Source: Deltaproteobacteria bacterium
Lineage (GTDB): Bacteria > Desulfobacterota > Desulfobacteria > Desulfobacterales > UBA5852
NCBI GenBank assembly: GCA_020444045.1
Contig: JAHLLS010000014.1
Coordinates: 62,001-126,000 of the forward strand
Direction of reading: 5' to 3'
Length of the DNA stretch: 64,000 nucleotides
The notes below the pieces were generated by a model. That model worked only from the letters and a program-made list of their open reading frames with translations, searched no databases and was not told where the DNA came from. The translations under genes were made by a program, and so were the position numbers. Below are positions 46,241 to 55,190 of this stretch, one piece after another (position 1 is the first letter of the stretch; every line of letters begins with the position of its first letter).

Positions 46241-47146
46241 ATGGTTTTTGACACACCGGGAAAGATAACCGACCGGATATGGCTGGTCGGCCGAAGGGAA
46301 TCCTGCGCCTACCTTGTGGGCGGAGGGAATGAATACGCGCTGCTGGGAGGGGCCATGGCCTATGTGGCACCGGACGTTCTGGAACAAGTGAACGCCTTCG
46401 GCATTGACGAACAAAATATCCAACGGATTGTGATTCTCCACAGCCATTTCGATCACTGCGGCATGGTGCCGTTTCTGAAACGTCGCTGGCCGTGGACAAC
46501 CGTGACCGCTTCCCAGAAAAGCCAGGACTTGCTGAGGAAGCAAAAGGTGATCGACAGCATTGAAATGCTGAACCAGGCCATGATCGCCCAAAACGGTATA
46601 GCCGGTCCCGAGGGGACTTACGATCTGCACTTTTCCGGCATCAAGGTGGAAGCGGTGGTAGGCGACGGCGACGTGCTGGCCTGCAGCGATCTGTCCCTTG
46701 AAATCCTCGAAGTTCCCGGGCATTCGTCCTGTTCCATCGCCGTCTATATCCCCGAAGAAAAGGCTCTTTTCGCTTCTGATGCCGGCGGCATCCCCTTCGG
46801 TGACAGGATTTTCACGGCCGCCAATGCCAATTTCGATCTCTACCAGCAAAGCCTGGAGAAAATGGCGGCAAAGGACGTCGACATCCACCTGGCCGAGCAC
46901 TACGGCGCCCTTTCCGGTGAAAAAGGCCAGCAATTTTTAAAAAAGGCCATTGCCGCGGCGGCCGAAACCCGCCGGTCCCTGGAAGAAACCTATGCCGAGA
47001 CCGGCGATGTGGCCAAAACCACCCAGGTGCTAACGGACAAAATTATGGGCGACGCCCCGGTGGGCTTTCTGCCCCGGGAAGTCGTTGCCATCGTCGCCGG
47101 CCAGATGGTAAATTTTATCGCGAAAAGCAAATCCCCTTCTGCCTGA
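46241..47146 (+). CDS. Metallo-beta-lactamase fold hydrolase
   Basis: 301 residues from the ATG at 46241 (AGAAAGG 6 nt upstream); an ATG at 46160 overlapping the previous stop is also possible and would add 27 residues. ILHSHFDHCGMVPF is the HxHxDH zinc motif (with Ser in the first HxS position), with LEVPGHSSCSIAVY, LFASDAGG and a late HYGALSG supplying other ligands. The fold hydrolyses esters, thioesters or phosphodiesters; a glyoxalase II-like or persulfide-related role would suit a metal-protein operon but is not shown. Last gene of the GNAT-DUF2284 operon. Confidence 0.82.
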   Translation: MVFDTPGKITDRIWLVGRRESCAYLVGGGNEYALLGGAMAYVAPDVLEQVNAFGIDEQNIQRIVILHSHFDHCGMVPFLKRRWPWTTVTASQKSQDLLRKQKVIDSIEMLNQAMIAQNGIAGPEGTYDLHFSGIKVEAVVGDGDVLACSDLSLEILEVPGHSSCSIAVYIPEEKALFASDAGGIPFGDRIFTAANANFDLYQQSLEKMAAKDVDIHLAEHYGALSGEKGQQFLKKAIAAAAETRRSLEETYAETGDVAKTTQVLTDKIMGDAPVGFLPREVVAIVAGQMVNFIAKSKSPSA

Positions 47147-47218
47147 ATTAGGCCTCAGGTATCCATCTGATAAACGGACATGGGGATGTTTGAAGGTTTT
47201 GAGTTGTAACCCCTTTGT

Positions 47219-47386
47219 CCCGCGCCGAGCCTCGACGGGACGGACAGGAAAAAGCGCACGGACTGTCTGAGCGAAGCGAGTTTCCGTGTGCTCCGGCTGT
47301 GGCGGCGACGCGCAGGGAAGCCCCGAAGGGGCCCCAGGACACGGGCGTCTTCTTTTGGTTCTGTTTTCTTCCACGCGGAAGAAAAT
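47219..47386. repeat. Dispersed GC-rich intergenic repeat, copy A
   Basis: Shares with copies at 55549-55700 and 61401-61505 the motifs GACTGTCTGAGC, CGAGTTTC, a GC-rich core with CGACGCGCAGG, and GACACGGGCGTCTTCTTTTG. It ends in a perfect hairpin TTTTCTTCC-ACGC-GGAAGAAAA (47364-47385). Open frames across it are artefacts. It fills most of the 364-bp gap between two plus-strand genes. Confidence 0.75.
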
Positions 47387-47510
47387 GAACAATCGGAAAA
47401 ATAATCGTTCGCCGAAACGGTAGAATATTTACGGTTCCTCCACCAGAAATGGAGGATTCTGATCAAATAGAAAGCGCTGAATTACAACTGAAAACGAGAG
47501 GAAAACCATC

Positions 47511-47909
47511 ATGCGCCAGAACATCTCTTCCGGCTCCCCTTTTGAAAAACCCATCGGCTTTTCCCGGGCCGTGCGCATTGGCAGCCGCATTGCGGTGTCC
47601 GGCACCGCCCCCATCGCAGCCGATGGTTCGGTAGCCCATCCCGGTGACATGTACCGGCAGACACTGCGCTGCCTGGACATTATCCGGGAAGCGATCGAAG
47701 CCGCCGCCGGCTGCCTGGCCGATGTCATCCGCACCCGCGTCTACCTGACGGACGCCGATCGCTGGCAGGATGCGGCCAGCGCGCATGGCAAGATCTTCGG
47801 CGACATCCGGCCGGCGTGTACCTTTGTCGAGGTGTCGCGACTGATCGATCCGGCCTGGCTGGTGGAAATCGAGGCGGAATGCGTCGTCATAAATGACGAC
47901 GCATTATAG
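47511..47909 (+). CDS. RidA/YjgF family protein
   Basis: 132 residues, one chorismate-mutase-like Rid domain: FEKPIGFSRAVRIGSRIAVSGTAPI, the DMYRQTLRCLDIIREAIEAAG helix, DVIRTRVYLTD, and RPACTFVEVSRLIDPAWLVEIEAECV. The Arg before the final strands that marks true imine deaminases appears as the loop RPACTFV, so deaminase activity is possible. RidA proteins remove reactive 2-aminoacrylate or similar enamines. It is convergent with the aldehyde dehydrogenase gene (21 bp apart). Confidence 0.85.
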   Translation: MRQNISSGSPFEKPIGFSRAVRIGSRIAVSGTAPIAADGSVAHPGDMYRQTLRCLDIIREAIEAAAGCLADVIRTRVYLTDADRWQDAASAHGKIFGDIRPACTFVEVSRLIDPAWLVEIEAECVVINDDAL

Positions 47910-47930
47910 CATTCAGTGAACAGCTGGTTT

Positions 47931-49361
47931 TCAGCGGATAGAGAACCCACCCAGCTTCGTCTCTAAATATTCGGCGATCCCCTCTCGGCCCCCTTCGCGT
48001 CCCAGGCCGCTTTCTTTCATGCCGCCAAATGGAGCAGCCGCGGCCGTAGGGTTGATGTCGTTGATCCCCACGATGCCGAAACGCAGGCCTTCGAACACCC
48101 GCATGGCACGGGCGATATCCCGGGTGTAGATATAGGACGCCAGACCGTAGTGGGTATCGTTGGCCATCTCCAGCACTTCTTCTTCCGTGTCAAAAGGAAT
48201 CACGGGCGCCACCGGTCCGAAGGTCTCCTCGCGGTAGATCTGCATGGCCGGAGTAACGTTGCTCAGCAAGGTTGGCGAGTAGAAGTAGCCTTTATCCAGC
48301 CCGTCTTCGTTCAAGCGCCGACCGCCGCAAACCAGAGTGGCCCCCAGCTCCATGGCGTTTTTTACCTGCCGCTGAACTTTTTCCAGGGCTGCGGGTCCCA
48401 CCAGCGGACCGATGCTGACGCCGTCCTCCATGCCGTTGCCGGCCCGCATGCGGCCAATTCGGGCTTCGGCCTCACGGAGAAAAGCTTCCATGTGCCCCCG
48501 GTGGACAAAAATCCGGTTAGGGCTGATACAGGCCTGACCCGTGTTCAGGAATTTAACCAGCATGGCACCGGTGGCGGCGTGGGCCGGATTGGCGTCCTCG
48601 AACACGATAAAAGGCGCATGCCCGCCCAGTTCCAGTGATACCCGCTTCATCTGTTCGGCGGCCCCCCGTGCCAGGAGCTTGCCCACCGCCGTGGATCCGG
48701 TGAAGGTCAGTTTGCGCACCCCCGGGTTGGTTACGAATTCGTCCCCGATGGGGGCCGGATCGAGAGCGGTCACCAGGTTGACAACCCCCGCCGGAATCCC
48801 GGCATCGTGTAAAATTTTGTAAATCTCCATGGCGCACAGGGGCGTGGCCTCGGCCGGCTTCAACACGATCGTGCAGCCGGCGGCGATGGCGGGAGCCACT
48901 TTGCGGGTGATCATCGATATTGGATAATTCCAGGGCGTCACCGCGCCTACGACACCGACTGGCTCATGACGCACGATAAAACGCTGGTCGGGCCGAGGGG
49001 CAGGTATCGTCTCCCCGTAAACCCGCTTGGCCTCCTCGGCGAACCACAACAGGAAATCAGCCCCGTATTGAACTTCATTGCGGGCGGCTTTTAAGGGCTT
49101 ACCCTGCTCCCGGGTCATCAGCCGTGCCAGCTCTTCCTTGCGCGCCATCATGATGCGGTAGGCCTCGTAGAGATAGCCGGACCGCTGGTAGGCCGTGGTG
49201 ACGGACCAGGTTTTGAAAGCTTCTTCGGCAGCCTGAATGGCCAGAGAAGCATCCTCACGGCCGCCGTCGGGTACCTGTCCGATCGTTTCCCCGTTCGCCG
49301 GGTTGAAAACATCAAACATCGTTCCGCTCTTTGCGGATAGCCATTCACCGTTGATGTACAT
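47931..49361 (-). CDS. NAD(P)-dependent aldehyde dehydrogenase (succinate-semialdehyde type)
   Basis: 476 residues, full-length ALDH. GAVTPWNYPISMITRKVAPAIAAGCTIVLKPAE is the cofactor region, VSLELGGHAPFIVFEDAN carries the catalytic Glu and NTGQACISPNRIFV the catalytic Cys. Best matches by eye are GabD-like succinate-semialdehyde dehydrogenases. It oxidises an aldehyde to the acid. The homocysteine-methyltransferase-family gene is 11 bp upstream on the same strand, so they form an operon. RidA converges from the other side. Confidence 0.88.
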   Translation of the reverse strand: MYINGEWLSAKSGTMFDVFNPANGETIGQVPDGGREDASLAIQAAEEAFKTWSVTTAYQRSGYLYEAYRIMMARKEELARLMTREQGKPLKAARNEVQYGADFLLWFAEEAKRVYGETIPAPRPDQRFIVRHEPVGVVGAVTPWNYPISMITRKVAPAIAAGCTIVLKPAEATPLCAMEIYKILHDAGIPAGVVNLVTALDPAPIGDEFVTNPGVRKLTFTGSTAVGKLLARGAAEQMKRVSLELGGHAPFIVFEDANPAHAATGAMLVKFLNTGQACISPNRIFVHRGHMEAFLREAEARIGRMRAGNGMEDGVSIGPLVGPAALEKVQRQVKNAMELGATLVCGGRRLNEDGLDKGYFYSPTLLSNVTPAMQIYREETFGPVAPVIPFDTEEEVLEMANDTHYGLASYIYTRDIARAMRVFEGLRFGIVGINDINPTAAAAPFGGMKESGLGREGGREGIAEYLETKLGGFSIR

Positions 49362-49372
49362 TCACGATCCTT

Positions 49373-50308
49373 TCATTCGTCCGAGATTGTTTTGCTCTTA
49401 ACCCTGTCCAGCATGGCACGCATTTTCGCCGTATGCGCCGGCCGCGTGCCGCAGCAGCCTCCCACCACCGTGGCCCCGGCGGCCAGCCAGTCGGCGACGT
49501 GGGCGGTATAGCTTGCGGGATCCAGGTCCGATCGAAGCGTCAGCAAACCGTCGGTTTCTTTTTCCCCTCCCAGGGTCCAGTCCTGGGGAATGGGGGTAAA
49601 CGTATTAGCGTAGCCACCTATCCACTCGCCTCCCGAACTCATCAGCCGGGGCATGGCGTCCGTAACACGTTCCGGCGCACAGCAATTGGCCAGGAAACCG
49701 CTGACCGGAAGCCCGTCCAACGCCGCCACGGCATCGTCGATGGAATCACCGCTGCGCAACTCCCCCGGACGTATTTCGTGCAGGGTCCAGGCCACCCAGA
49801 CGGGCTTACCGGTACGGCAGGCGGCTCGGGCTGCCGCGCGCCCCTCGGCCGCACTGGACATGGTTTCGCAAAGCAGCAGATCGACATGCAGCGCCAGCAG
49901 GTCGGCCTGCTCTTGGTAGAGCGCTTCGATTTCATCGCCCGGCCCCACCAGATCGGGGCGAAAACTCCCCCGCAAGGGCGGCAGCGATCCGGCAATCAGA
50001 ACATCGCGCTGGGATCTGGCCCGCGCTTCAAGTGCCAGATGACAGGCCAGCGTGTTAAGTTCGGCAAAACGGTCTTCGATCCCCACCTTGGCCAGGTCGT
50101 CTTTGATCACGCCATAGGTGTTGGCGGTGACGATATCGGCCCCGGCCGTGATATAATCGGAATGAATCTGACGCACCACGTCCGGGTCGGTCATCAAAGC
50201 ACCCGCCGACCAGATGGTTTCCGGCACGTCTACCCCCCGAAACCGCAACTCGCGACCCATGCCACCATCGAGTAAAAGCGGTTGATGTCGAAAGAAAATC
50301 GATATCAA
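49373..50308 (-). CDS. Homocysteine S-methyltransferase family protein
   Basis: About 311 residues from a TTG at 50308 with GGGGAGG upstream; a GTG ten codons earlier is the alternative. LLLDGGMGRELRFRG opens the TIM barrel; the zinc ligands are ANCCAPERV and GGCCGTRPAHTAKM. The family transfers a methyl group from S-methylmethionine, betaine or methyl-folate-type donors to homocysteine. It may also act on other thiols. Sits 11 bp upstream of the aldehyde dehydrogenase gene. A MetF-like gene lies 4 kb away. Confidence 0.85.
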   Translation of the reverse strand: MISIFFRHQPLLLDGGMGRELRFRGVDVPETIWSAGALMTDPDVVRQIHSDYITAGADIVTANTYGVIKDDLAKVGIEDRFAELNTLACHLALEARARSQRDVLIAGSLPPLRGSFRPDLVGPGDEIEALYQEQADLLALHVDLLLCETMSSAAEGRAAARAACRTGKPVWVAWTLHEIRPGELRSGDSIDDAVAALDGLPVSGFLANCCAPERVTDAMPRLMSSGGEWIGGYANTFTPIPQDWTLGGEKETDGLLTLRSDLDPASYTAHVADWLAAGATVVGGCCGTRPAHTAKMRAMLDRVKSKTISDE

Positions 50309-50556
50309 AAGGCACCTCCCCGATTTAATGTCTGGCACCGTTTTTCAGATCTATACGCCGTAAGCAACGTCTAACCAGATCGTCAATTCCCTGATCGAAT
50401 CGTACCGCCTTGTTGCTGTCAGCATACCCTGTCTTATCTTATTGTGTTGACCGGAATGCAAGTCAGCAGCTTTGGCCATTGCTGTCTCTCGTGGATGAAA
50501 AAAGTTCAAGTCGGCTGTTTCGAATGCAACCCGATGGAATAAAGGAAAAGCACCCG

Positions 50557-51192
50557 ATGGAAACCGTCCATCGTCACCCCGCAAAAAATCGCCTCCATTC
50601 CTGGCTGCTCGAGCGTGCGGAAGCGTATATGCATCGGAAATACGGCCCCCGCAAAAAGGCGATTTTCAGCCGTCTGCCAGCGTCGGTGGTGGAAATCGGA
50701 TCGGGTCCCGGCGCCAATCTGCGCTACTATCCACCCGGTACGCGGCTCATTGCCATCGAACCCAACCTGGCCATGCATGCTCCGCTGCGTGCCAACGCGG
50801 CCCGTTGGGGCATCGATCTGACCATCCGCGGGTTAAAAGGCGAAGCTCTGGACTTGGCCAGCGAAAACGTGGATGCCGTGGTGGGGACTCTCGTTCTGTG
50901 TTCGGTGGACAGCCCCCGGCAGGTGGTGGCGGAGATCAGGCGGATTCTCAAACCGGGCGGACGATTCCTTTTTCTGGAGCACGTGGCCGCCATGAACGGC
51001 ACCCCACTCAACCGGTTTCAGGAGTGGCTGGCCAAGCCGTGGCGCTGGGCGTTCGACGGCTGTCATTTGAATCGCGACACCCACCTTGTTCTCGGCCAGG
51101 CCGGGTTTTCCACCGTCGATATGGACTGTTTTATGCTGGCATCCCCGGCCGTCATGGTCATGCCGCACATTTTTGGTGTGGCGGTCAAGTAG
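50557..51192 (+). CDS. Class I SAM-dependent methyltransferase
   Basis: 211 residues from the ATG at 50557 (AAAGG 12-15 nt upstream; an ATG at 50524 would add 11). VVEIGSGPGANLRYYPPG is motif I, IAIEPNLAMH the acidic loop, VDAVVGTLVLCSVDSP motif II and RILKPGGRFLFLEHV motif III. The basic N-terminal helix before the SAM fold resembles methyltransferases acting on lipids or quinones. Substrate unknown. Followed by a 246-bp gap with sigma-54 signals for the PilZ gene. Confidence 0.85.
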   Translation: METVHRHPAKNRLHSWLLERAEAYMHRKYGPRKKAIFSRLPASVVEIGSGPGANLRYYPPGTRLIAIEPNLAMHAPLRANAARWGIDLTIRGLKGEALDLASENVDAVVGTLVLCSVDSPRQVVAEIRRILKPGGRFLFLEHVAAMNGTPLNRFQEWLAKPWRWAFDGCHLNRDTHLVLGQAGFSTVDMDCFMLASPAVMVMPHIFGVAVK

Positions 51193-51294
51193 CGGCAGAA
51201 ACACGCAATGATGCCTACACCCTTTGCAGGAAAGCCGAACAATGCCAACCTGCTTGACAAACATCCGGCGATGCGCCACCGATTCCAAGAATGC

Positions 51295-51311
51295 GCTTAT
51301 CGGGGATAAGC
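51295..51311. promoter_or_regulatory. 17-bp perfect dyad upstream of the PilZ sigma-54 promoter
   Basis: GCTTATC-GGG-GATAAGC, 7-bp perfect arms. Its centre is about 68 bp upstream of the -24 GG at 51371, in the usual zone for an enhancer-binding protein site. It differs from the 33-bp palindromes near ftsH, so another activator is implied. Confidence 0.5.
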
Positions 51312-51369
51312 CACTAATTTAAATACAGTTCAATGCTTATTCGGAAACATTTGCACCAAAACGACAGAC

Positions 51370-51385
51370 TGGCACGCAATCTGCG
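51370..51385 (+). promoter_or_regulatory. Sigma-54 promoter of the PilZ gene
   Basis: TGGCACGCAATCTGCG against the consensus TGGCACG-N4-TTGCW: perfect -24 box, GC at -12, only the first T of TTGC and the last base differ. GG and GC are 10 nt apart. The predicted start near 51395 gives a 44-nt leader before the PilZ ATG at 51439. Confidence 0.75.
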
Positions 51386-51438
51386 TTAAGAACCAGTATC
51401 AGCTTACGCTTCAACAAAAAAATGCAGGATGGCAGGAC

Positions 51439-51720
51439 ATGAAAACACAACGACCTTATACCGACGGTAATGATCGCCGTCAGGCGATCCGGATGCCCTA
51501 CCAGACCTTGCTGATGTATGCCAACCATACTGCGACAGGTTTGGGCAGGGTGCGGGACATCAGTTTTGAGGGGCTGTTTTTGGAAACACCCCGAACGTTT
51601 GCGGTCGGTGATCAGCTGGATATGGATTTCCAGTTCCGTCACGGGCAGATGAACATGGCCATCATGGGACAAATTACACGCATCACCCCGACCGGGGTGG
51701 GTGTCAAACTTCTGTGGTAA
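51439..51720 (+). CDS. PilZ domain protein (c-di-GMP receptor type)
   Basis: 93 residues, a single PilZ domain. The c-di-GMP-binding elements are present: DRRQAIRMPY with the RxxxR switch and RDISFEGLFLET with DxSxxG. It has a free-standing PilZ design with no effector, so it probably controls a partner (motility, pili or polysaccharide). The GGACAT before the ATG gives a moderate RBS. A good sigma-54 promoter and a dyad lie upstream, so its expression is likely tied to sigma-54, as with motility and biofilm genes. A GGDEF enzyme is encoded at 26559. Confidence 0.88.
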   Translation: MKTQRPYTDGNDRRQAIRMPYQTLLMYANHTATGLGRVRDISFEGLFLETPRTFAVGDQLDMDFQFRHGQMNMAIMGQITRITPTGVGVKLLW

Positions 51721-51810
51721 TCTGAAGCGTGTGAACCCCGCTCCACGTTCCAACCAACGGATCCGCCTCGGTGAGAATCCGGGCAATGATGATTCCGTCC
51801 TTTGACCCCC

Positions 51811-53139
51811 CTAAAGTAGTCGCGTTGCCAGATCCGACAATTCCGAACGCTCGCCCTTTTCGAGATTGATGTGGGCGTACAAACGCTCCCCCTTCATCTT
51901 CTCGATCAGGAAACTCAGCCCGTTGGAGTTGCTGTCCAGATAAGGGTGATCGATCTGGAAAATATCGCCAGTGAAAACGACCTTGGTGCCCTCGCCCGCC
52001 CGGGTAATGATAGTTTTGACTTCGTGGGGCGTCAGGTTCTGGGCTTCATCCACGATGAAATAGGCCTTCACGATACTCCGCCCCCGGATGTAGGACAGGG
52101 GCGTGATCACGATTTTCTCCTCTTCGATCAGTTCCTTGATGCGCTTGCTGCGGGCGTTGTCCGACGACAACTGGTTCTGGATGACCGAGAGGTTGTCGTA
52201 GAGCGGCTGCATGTAGGGATCAAGCTTGGAGTTCACGTCCCCGGGCAGATAGCCCAGGTCCTTGTTGCTGAGCGGCACCACCGGCCGGGCCACGAAAATC
52301 TGCCGGAAATAGCGTTTGGTTTCCAGGGCCGCCGCCAGAGCCAGCAGGGTCTTGCCGGTACCGGCCTTGCCGCTCATGGTCACCAGCGGCACGTTTCGGT
52401 CGAGCAGCGCGCTGAGCGCAAAGGACTGCTCGGCATTGCGCGGCCGAATCCCGAAACAGCTGTGGTTTTCAATCCGCTGGACGGCTTCATTGGCGGCGTC
52501 GTAAACCCCCAGAGCCGACTTGTACCCGTTGCGCAGGATCAGGAAGGCGTTGGCCAGGGGCGTTGCCGGCAACTCAAGCGCCTCGACCGGGATGGTGAAA
52601 GGCGTCTGGTACAGGAGATCAATTAAAGCACCGTCCACATTTTCGACCACGTACCGGCCCTTGTACAATTCCGCCGGATTCTGCACGTGATCGGAGCGGT
52701 AGTTTTCCGCCGTGAGGCCGATGGACTTGGCCTTCATGCGCAGATTCACATCCTTGGTCACCAGCACGGCCTGGTCGAAGCCCTTGTTCACGGCAATATG
52801 ATAGGCCACATTGAGAATGCGGTGGTCGGCCTGGGTGTTGTTGAAATTGGCCTTCAGCTTTTCGTGAAACGAAGCTTCGAGGTGCACGGAAATTTTGCCC
52901 TTGCCCTCGCCGATGGGCACCCCGCCGTTGAAGATATGCTGGCCGGTGAGATCGTCCAGGGAACGTAAAAACTCCCGGGCATTGCAATTGAGGATATCCT
53001 TCCCTTTTTTAAAGCGGTCCAACTCCTCGATAACGGTGATGGGAATGACGATGTCGTGCTCGTCAAAATGATAAATACAGGTGCTGTCGTGCAGAATGAC
53101 GTTGGTATCCAGAACGAAAGTCTTCTTCACTTGGGGCAT
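51811..53139 (-). CDS. PIN-PhoH fusion ATPase (YlaK-like)
   Basis: 442 residues from the ATG at 53139 (AAGGAG 6 nt upstream). The N-terminal ~130 residues are a PIN nuclease domain (TFVLDTNVILHDSTC, VIEELDRFKKGKD, VLVTKDVNLRMKAKSIG with the acidic residues). The C-terminal part is Pho[18 protein letters not shown] (Walker A), KAYFIVDEAQNLTPHE (Walker B), VFTGDIFQIDHPYLD. The fusion is widespread and is thought to unwind and cut RNA. It stands alone here. Cytoplasmic. Confidence 0.9.
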   Translation of the reverse strand: MPQVKKTFVLDTNVILHDSTCIYHFDEHDIVIPITVIEELDRFKKGKDILNCNAREFLRSLDDLTGQHIFNGGVPIGEGKGKISVHLEASFHEKLKANFNNTQADHRILNVAYHIAVNKGFDQAVLVTKDVNLRMKAKSIGLTAENYRSDHVQNPAELYKGRYVVENVDGALIDLLYQTPFTIPVEALELPATPLANAFLILRNGYKSALGVYDAANEAVQRIENHSCFGIRPRNAEQSFALSALLDRNVPLVTMSGKAGTGKTLLALAAALETKRYFRQIFVARPVVPLSNKDLGYLPGDVNSKLDPYMQPLYDNLSVIQNQLSSDNARSKRIKELIEEEKIVITPLSYIRGRSIVKAYFIVDEAQNLTPHEVKTIITRAGEGTKVVFTGDIFQIDHPYLDSNSNGLSFLIEKMKGERLYAHINLEKGERSELSDLATRLL

Positions 53140-53431
53140 ACACAACTCCTTGTAAAAGCCACAATATATGGTGCTTTTTACTCATAAAACATACCATATC
53201 ATGAAATCAACCCAAATCAAACGCATCCCGCGATTTATTACCCCCCGCAGCATCGCAACCGAATATTCAGAACGTGTGAGGGGCGCCATGTTGCTCCCTA
53301 TGGGCTTGCTTTCCGCATCGCATCTGTTTAAATGAATTTAACGATTTCCGTTAGCACTTAACACAACCAACGGCCTTTGCTGCAAATCATCTCGGCAGCT
53401 TACCCGGCACCCTTGAAAGTCGAGGTCCCCG
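53140..53431. other. Divergent intergenic region
   Basis: 292 bp between the PhoH and transglutaminase starts, AT-rich near PhoH. It should contain both promoters; no convincing element could be chosen by eye. Confidence 0.35.
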
Positions 53432-54115
53432 TTGCAACACGAAACCCAATTGCATTCCTATTTGACCCCTTCGGCCACCATCGACAGTGATCATGAAACC
53501 ATCCGCCGGTTTGTCGCGGAAAGGACGCAAGGCGCTGTTTCCGCTGAAGAAAAAGCCGTTCGGCTCTTCGATGCGGTTCGAGACGGCATCCGCTACGATC
53601 CCTATGGGATTGATTTATCCGTCCCGGGTCTGCAGGCCAGCGGCACCCTGGAAAAAGGTCGCGGCTGGTGCGTGTCTAAAGCGGTTCTTCTGGCAGCGGC
53701 CTGTCGGGCGGCGGGCCTCCCCGCCCGCCTGGGTTTCGCCGATGTCCGCAATCACCTGTCCACGGCCCGCATGCGGGCGCAAATGCAGACCGATGTATTT
53801 TATTGGCACGGCTACACCTCCATCTATTTAGGCGGCCGCTGGATCAAGGCCACACCGGCCTTCAACATCGAACTGTGCGAACGGTTTGACCTGAAACCGC
53901 TCGCGTTTGACGGACGCAACGACGCCATCTACCACCCTTTCGACCTCCAGGGCCACCGCCACATGGAATACCTGGTTTACCGCGGTGAATTCCGCGATGT
54001 GCCCATCGACCAAATTCGGGAAACGTTCCGCCGGGAATACACGCTGACCACCCCCGGGGCCAACCCGGACTTTGACGATGATGTTTTCCGGGAAACCGTG
54101 CCGCGGGAAACATAA
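53432..54115 (+). CDS. Transglutaminase-like domain protein
   Basis: 227 residues from a TTG at 53432 (GAGG 7-8 nt upstream). GRGWCVSKAVLLAAACRAAGLPARLGF supplies the catalytic Cys, YWHGYTSIYLGGRWIKATPAFN the His and the following strand the Asp of the transglutaminase/protease fold. No signal peptide, so it works in the cytoplasm. Small proteins of this kind act on peptides or serve as amidases; the substrate is unknown. The MetF-like gene starts 89 bp downstream on the same strand. Confidence 0.82.
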   Translation: MQHETQLHSYLTPSATIDSDHETIRRFVAERTQGAVSAEEKAVRLFDAVRDGIRYDPYGIDLSVPGLQASGTLEKGRGWCVSKAVLLAAACRAAGLPARLGFADVRNHLSTARMRAQMQTDVFYWHGYTSIYLGGRWIKATPAFNIELCERFDLKPLAFDGRNDAIYHPFDLQGHRHMEYLVYRGEFRDVPIDQIRETFRREYTLTTPGANPDFDDDVFRETVPRET

Positions 54116-54204
54116 CCTTATTTTAAACGGTGGTTGATGCCGGGCAAGCCATGCCGTGCCCGTTTGTCGGCAACGTTTGCGATCCCCCCGAAAAGGAGAC
54201 CCCC

Positions 54205-55026
54205 ATGACTGTCGCCGCCCGTATGCCCGAAAAGGACTTTTTCATATCCGTCGAAGTGGTTCCGCCGGCCGGACCTGATGCTGGCCCGCTGCTGGACGCC
54301 CTGGCAGCCCTGGACAACCTGCCCGTCGACGCCTTCAGCGTGGCCACCAACCCCGTGGCCAAACCGCGCATGAGCGCGATGGCCCTGTGCACCCTGATCC
54401 AACAGCGAATCGGGCGCGCCGCCATTCTGCACTGCACCACCCGGGACCACAATCGCCTCAGCCTGCAGGGGCTCTTGTGGGGCGCCCGGGCCCTGGGCCT
54501 TGAAACCGTCTTGATCACCACCGGCGACTTCGTCGCCCTGGGCGACCGCACCACCACCTCCGATGTGCGCGATCTGGATCTCTTCGCCCTGCTGGGTATG
54601 GCGACCACCGCCGGTCTGCGGGCCGGCGTGGTCCTCGACCCCCATCCGGAAACCAACGGCCTGCAACATGCCGCCGAACGGTTGGCGCGCAAGGTGGACG
54701 CGGGCGCGCAATTTGTCGTCACCCAGCCGGTCTATGACGCCGCCGACGCCGACGCCCTGGCCGAGGCCACACGGTCTATCGGTATTCCGCTTATCATGGG
54801 CATTTTACCCCTGCGCACGCCCCGTCATGCCGATTTCCTGCATAACAAGGTATCCGGCATCGCCGTTCCGGAACCACTGCGCCAGCGCATGCATCAGGCC
54901 GCGGACCCCATTGCGGAAGGCATCCTGAATGCCCGCGAGACGCTGACGCTGGCCCGGGAGCGGTTTGCCGGGGCCTGCATCATGCCGCCCTTCGACCATT
55001 ATGAAATCCTACCGGCCATCCTTTGA
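54205..55026 (+). CDS. Methylenetetrahydrofolate reductase-like protein
   Basis: 273 residues from the ATG at 54205 (AAAAGGAG 7 nt upstream). Typical TIM-barrel MetF features: SVEVVPPAG with the conserved Glu, the HCTTRDHNRLSLQGLLWGA segment, LITTGDFVALGD, and FVVTQPVYDAADADAL near the FAD site. It reduces methylene-tetrahydrofolate to methyl-tetrahydrofolate, or acts on a related pterin. The sequence is divergent and shorter than E. coli MetF; no MetV partner is adjacent. It may supply methyl groups to homocysteine methyltransferase-type enzymes such as 49373. Confidence 0.8.
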   Translation: MTVAARMPEKDFFISVEVVPPAGPDAGPLLDALAALDNLPVDAFSVATNPVAKPRMSAMALCTLIQQRIGRAAILHCTTRDHNRLSLQGLLWGARALGLETVLITTGDFVALGDRTTTSDVRDLDLFALLGMATTAGLRAGVVLDPHPETNGLQHAAERLARKVDAGAQFVVTQPVYDAADADALAEATRSIGIPLIMGILPLRTPRHADFLHNKVSGIAVPEPLRQRMHQAADPIAEGILNARETLTLARERFAGACIMPPFDHYEILPAIL

Positions 55027-55190
55027 CGGCTTCGCAAAATGGCCAATCAGCCATAGGCTGGCAAGTATCGGCGGTGTGCTTCATGCCTCGTCGCTGCCTT
55101 CGGTACGACGGCAGCTGTGTTCCTCGAAACTTGCAGGCCGGACCTTGAACGATTCACGAAACCGTCTATGAGATCGTTGGGGAGAAAACC

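Noticed and set aside
47155..47466. Minus-strand frame reading WKKTEPKEDARVLGP across the intergenic repeat
   Set aside because: Such peptides are often annotated as hypothetical proteins, but the frame is the repeat itself, which recurs with frame-breaking differences in the other copies.
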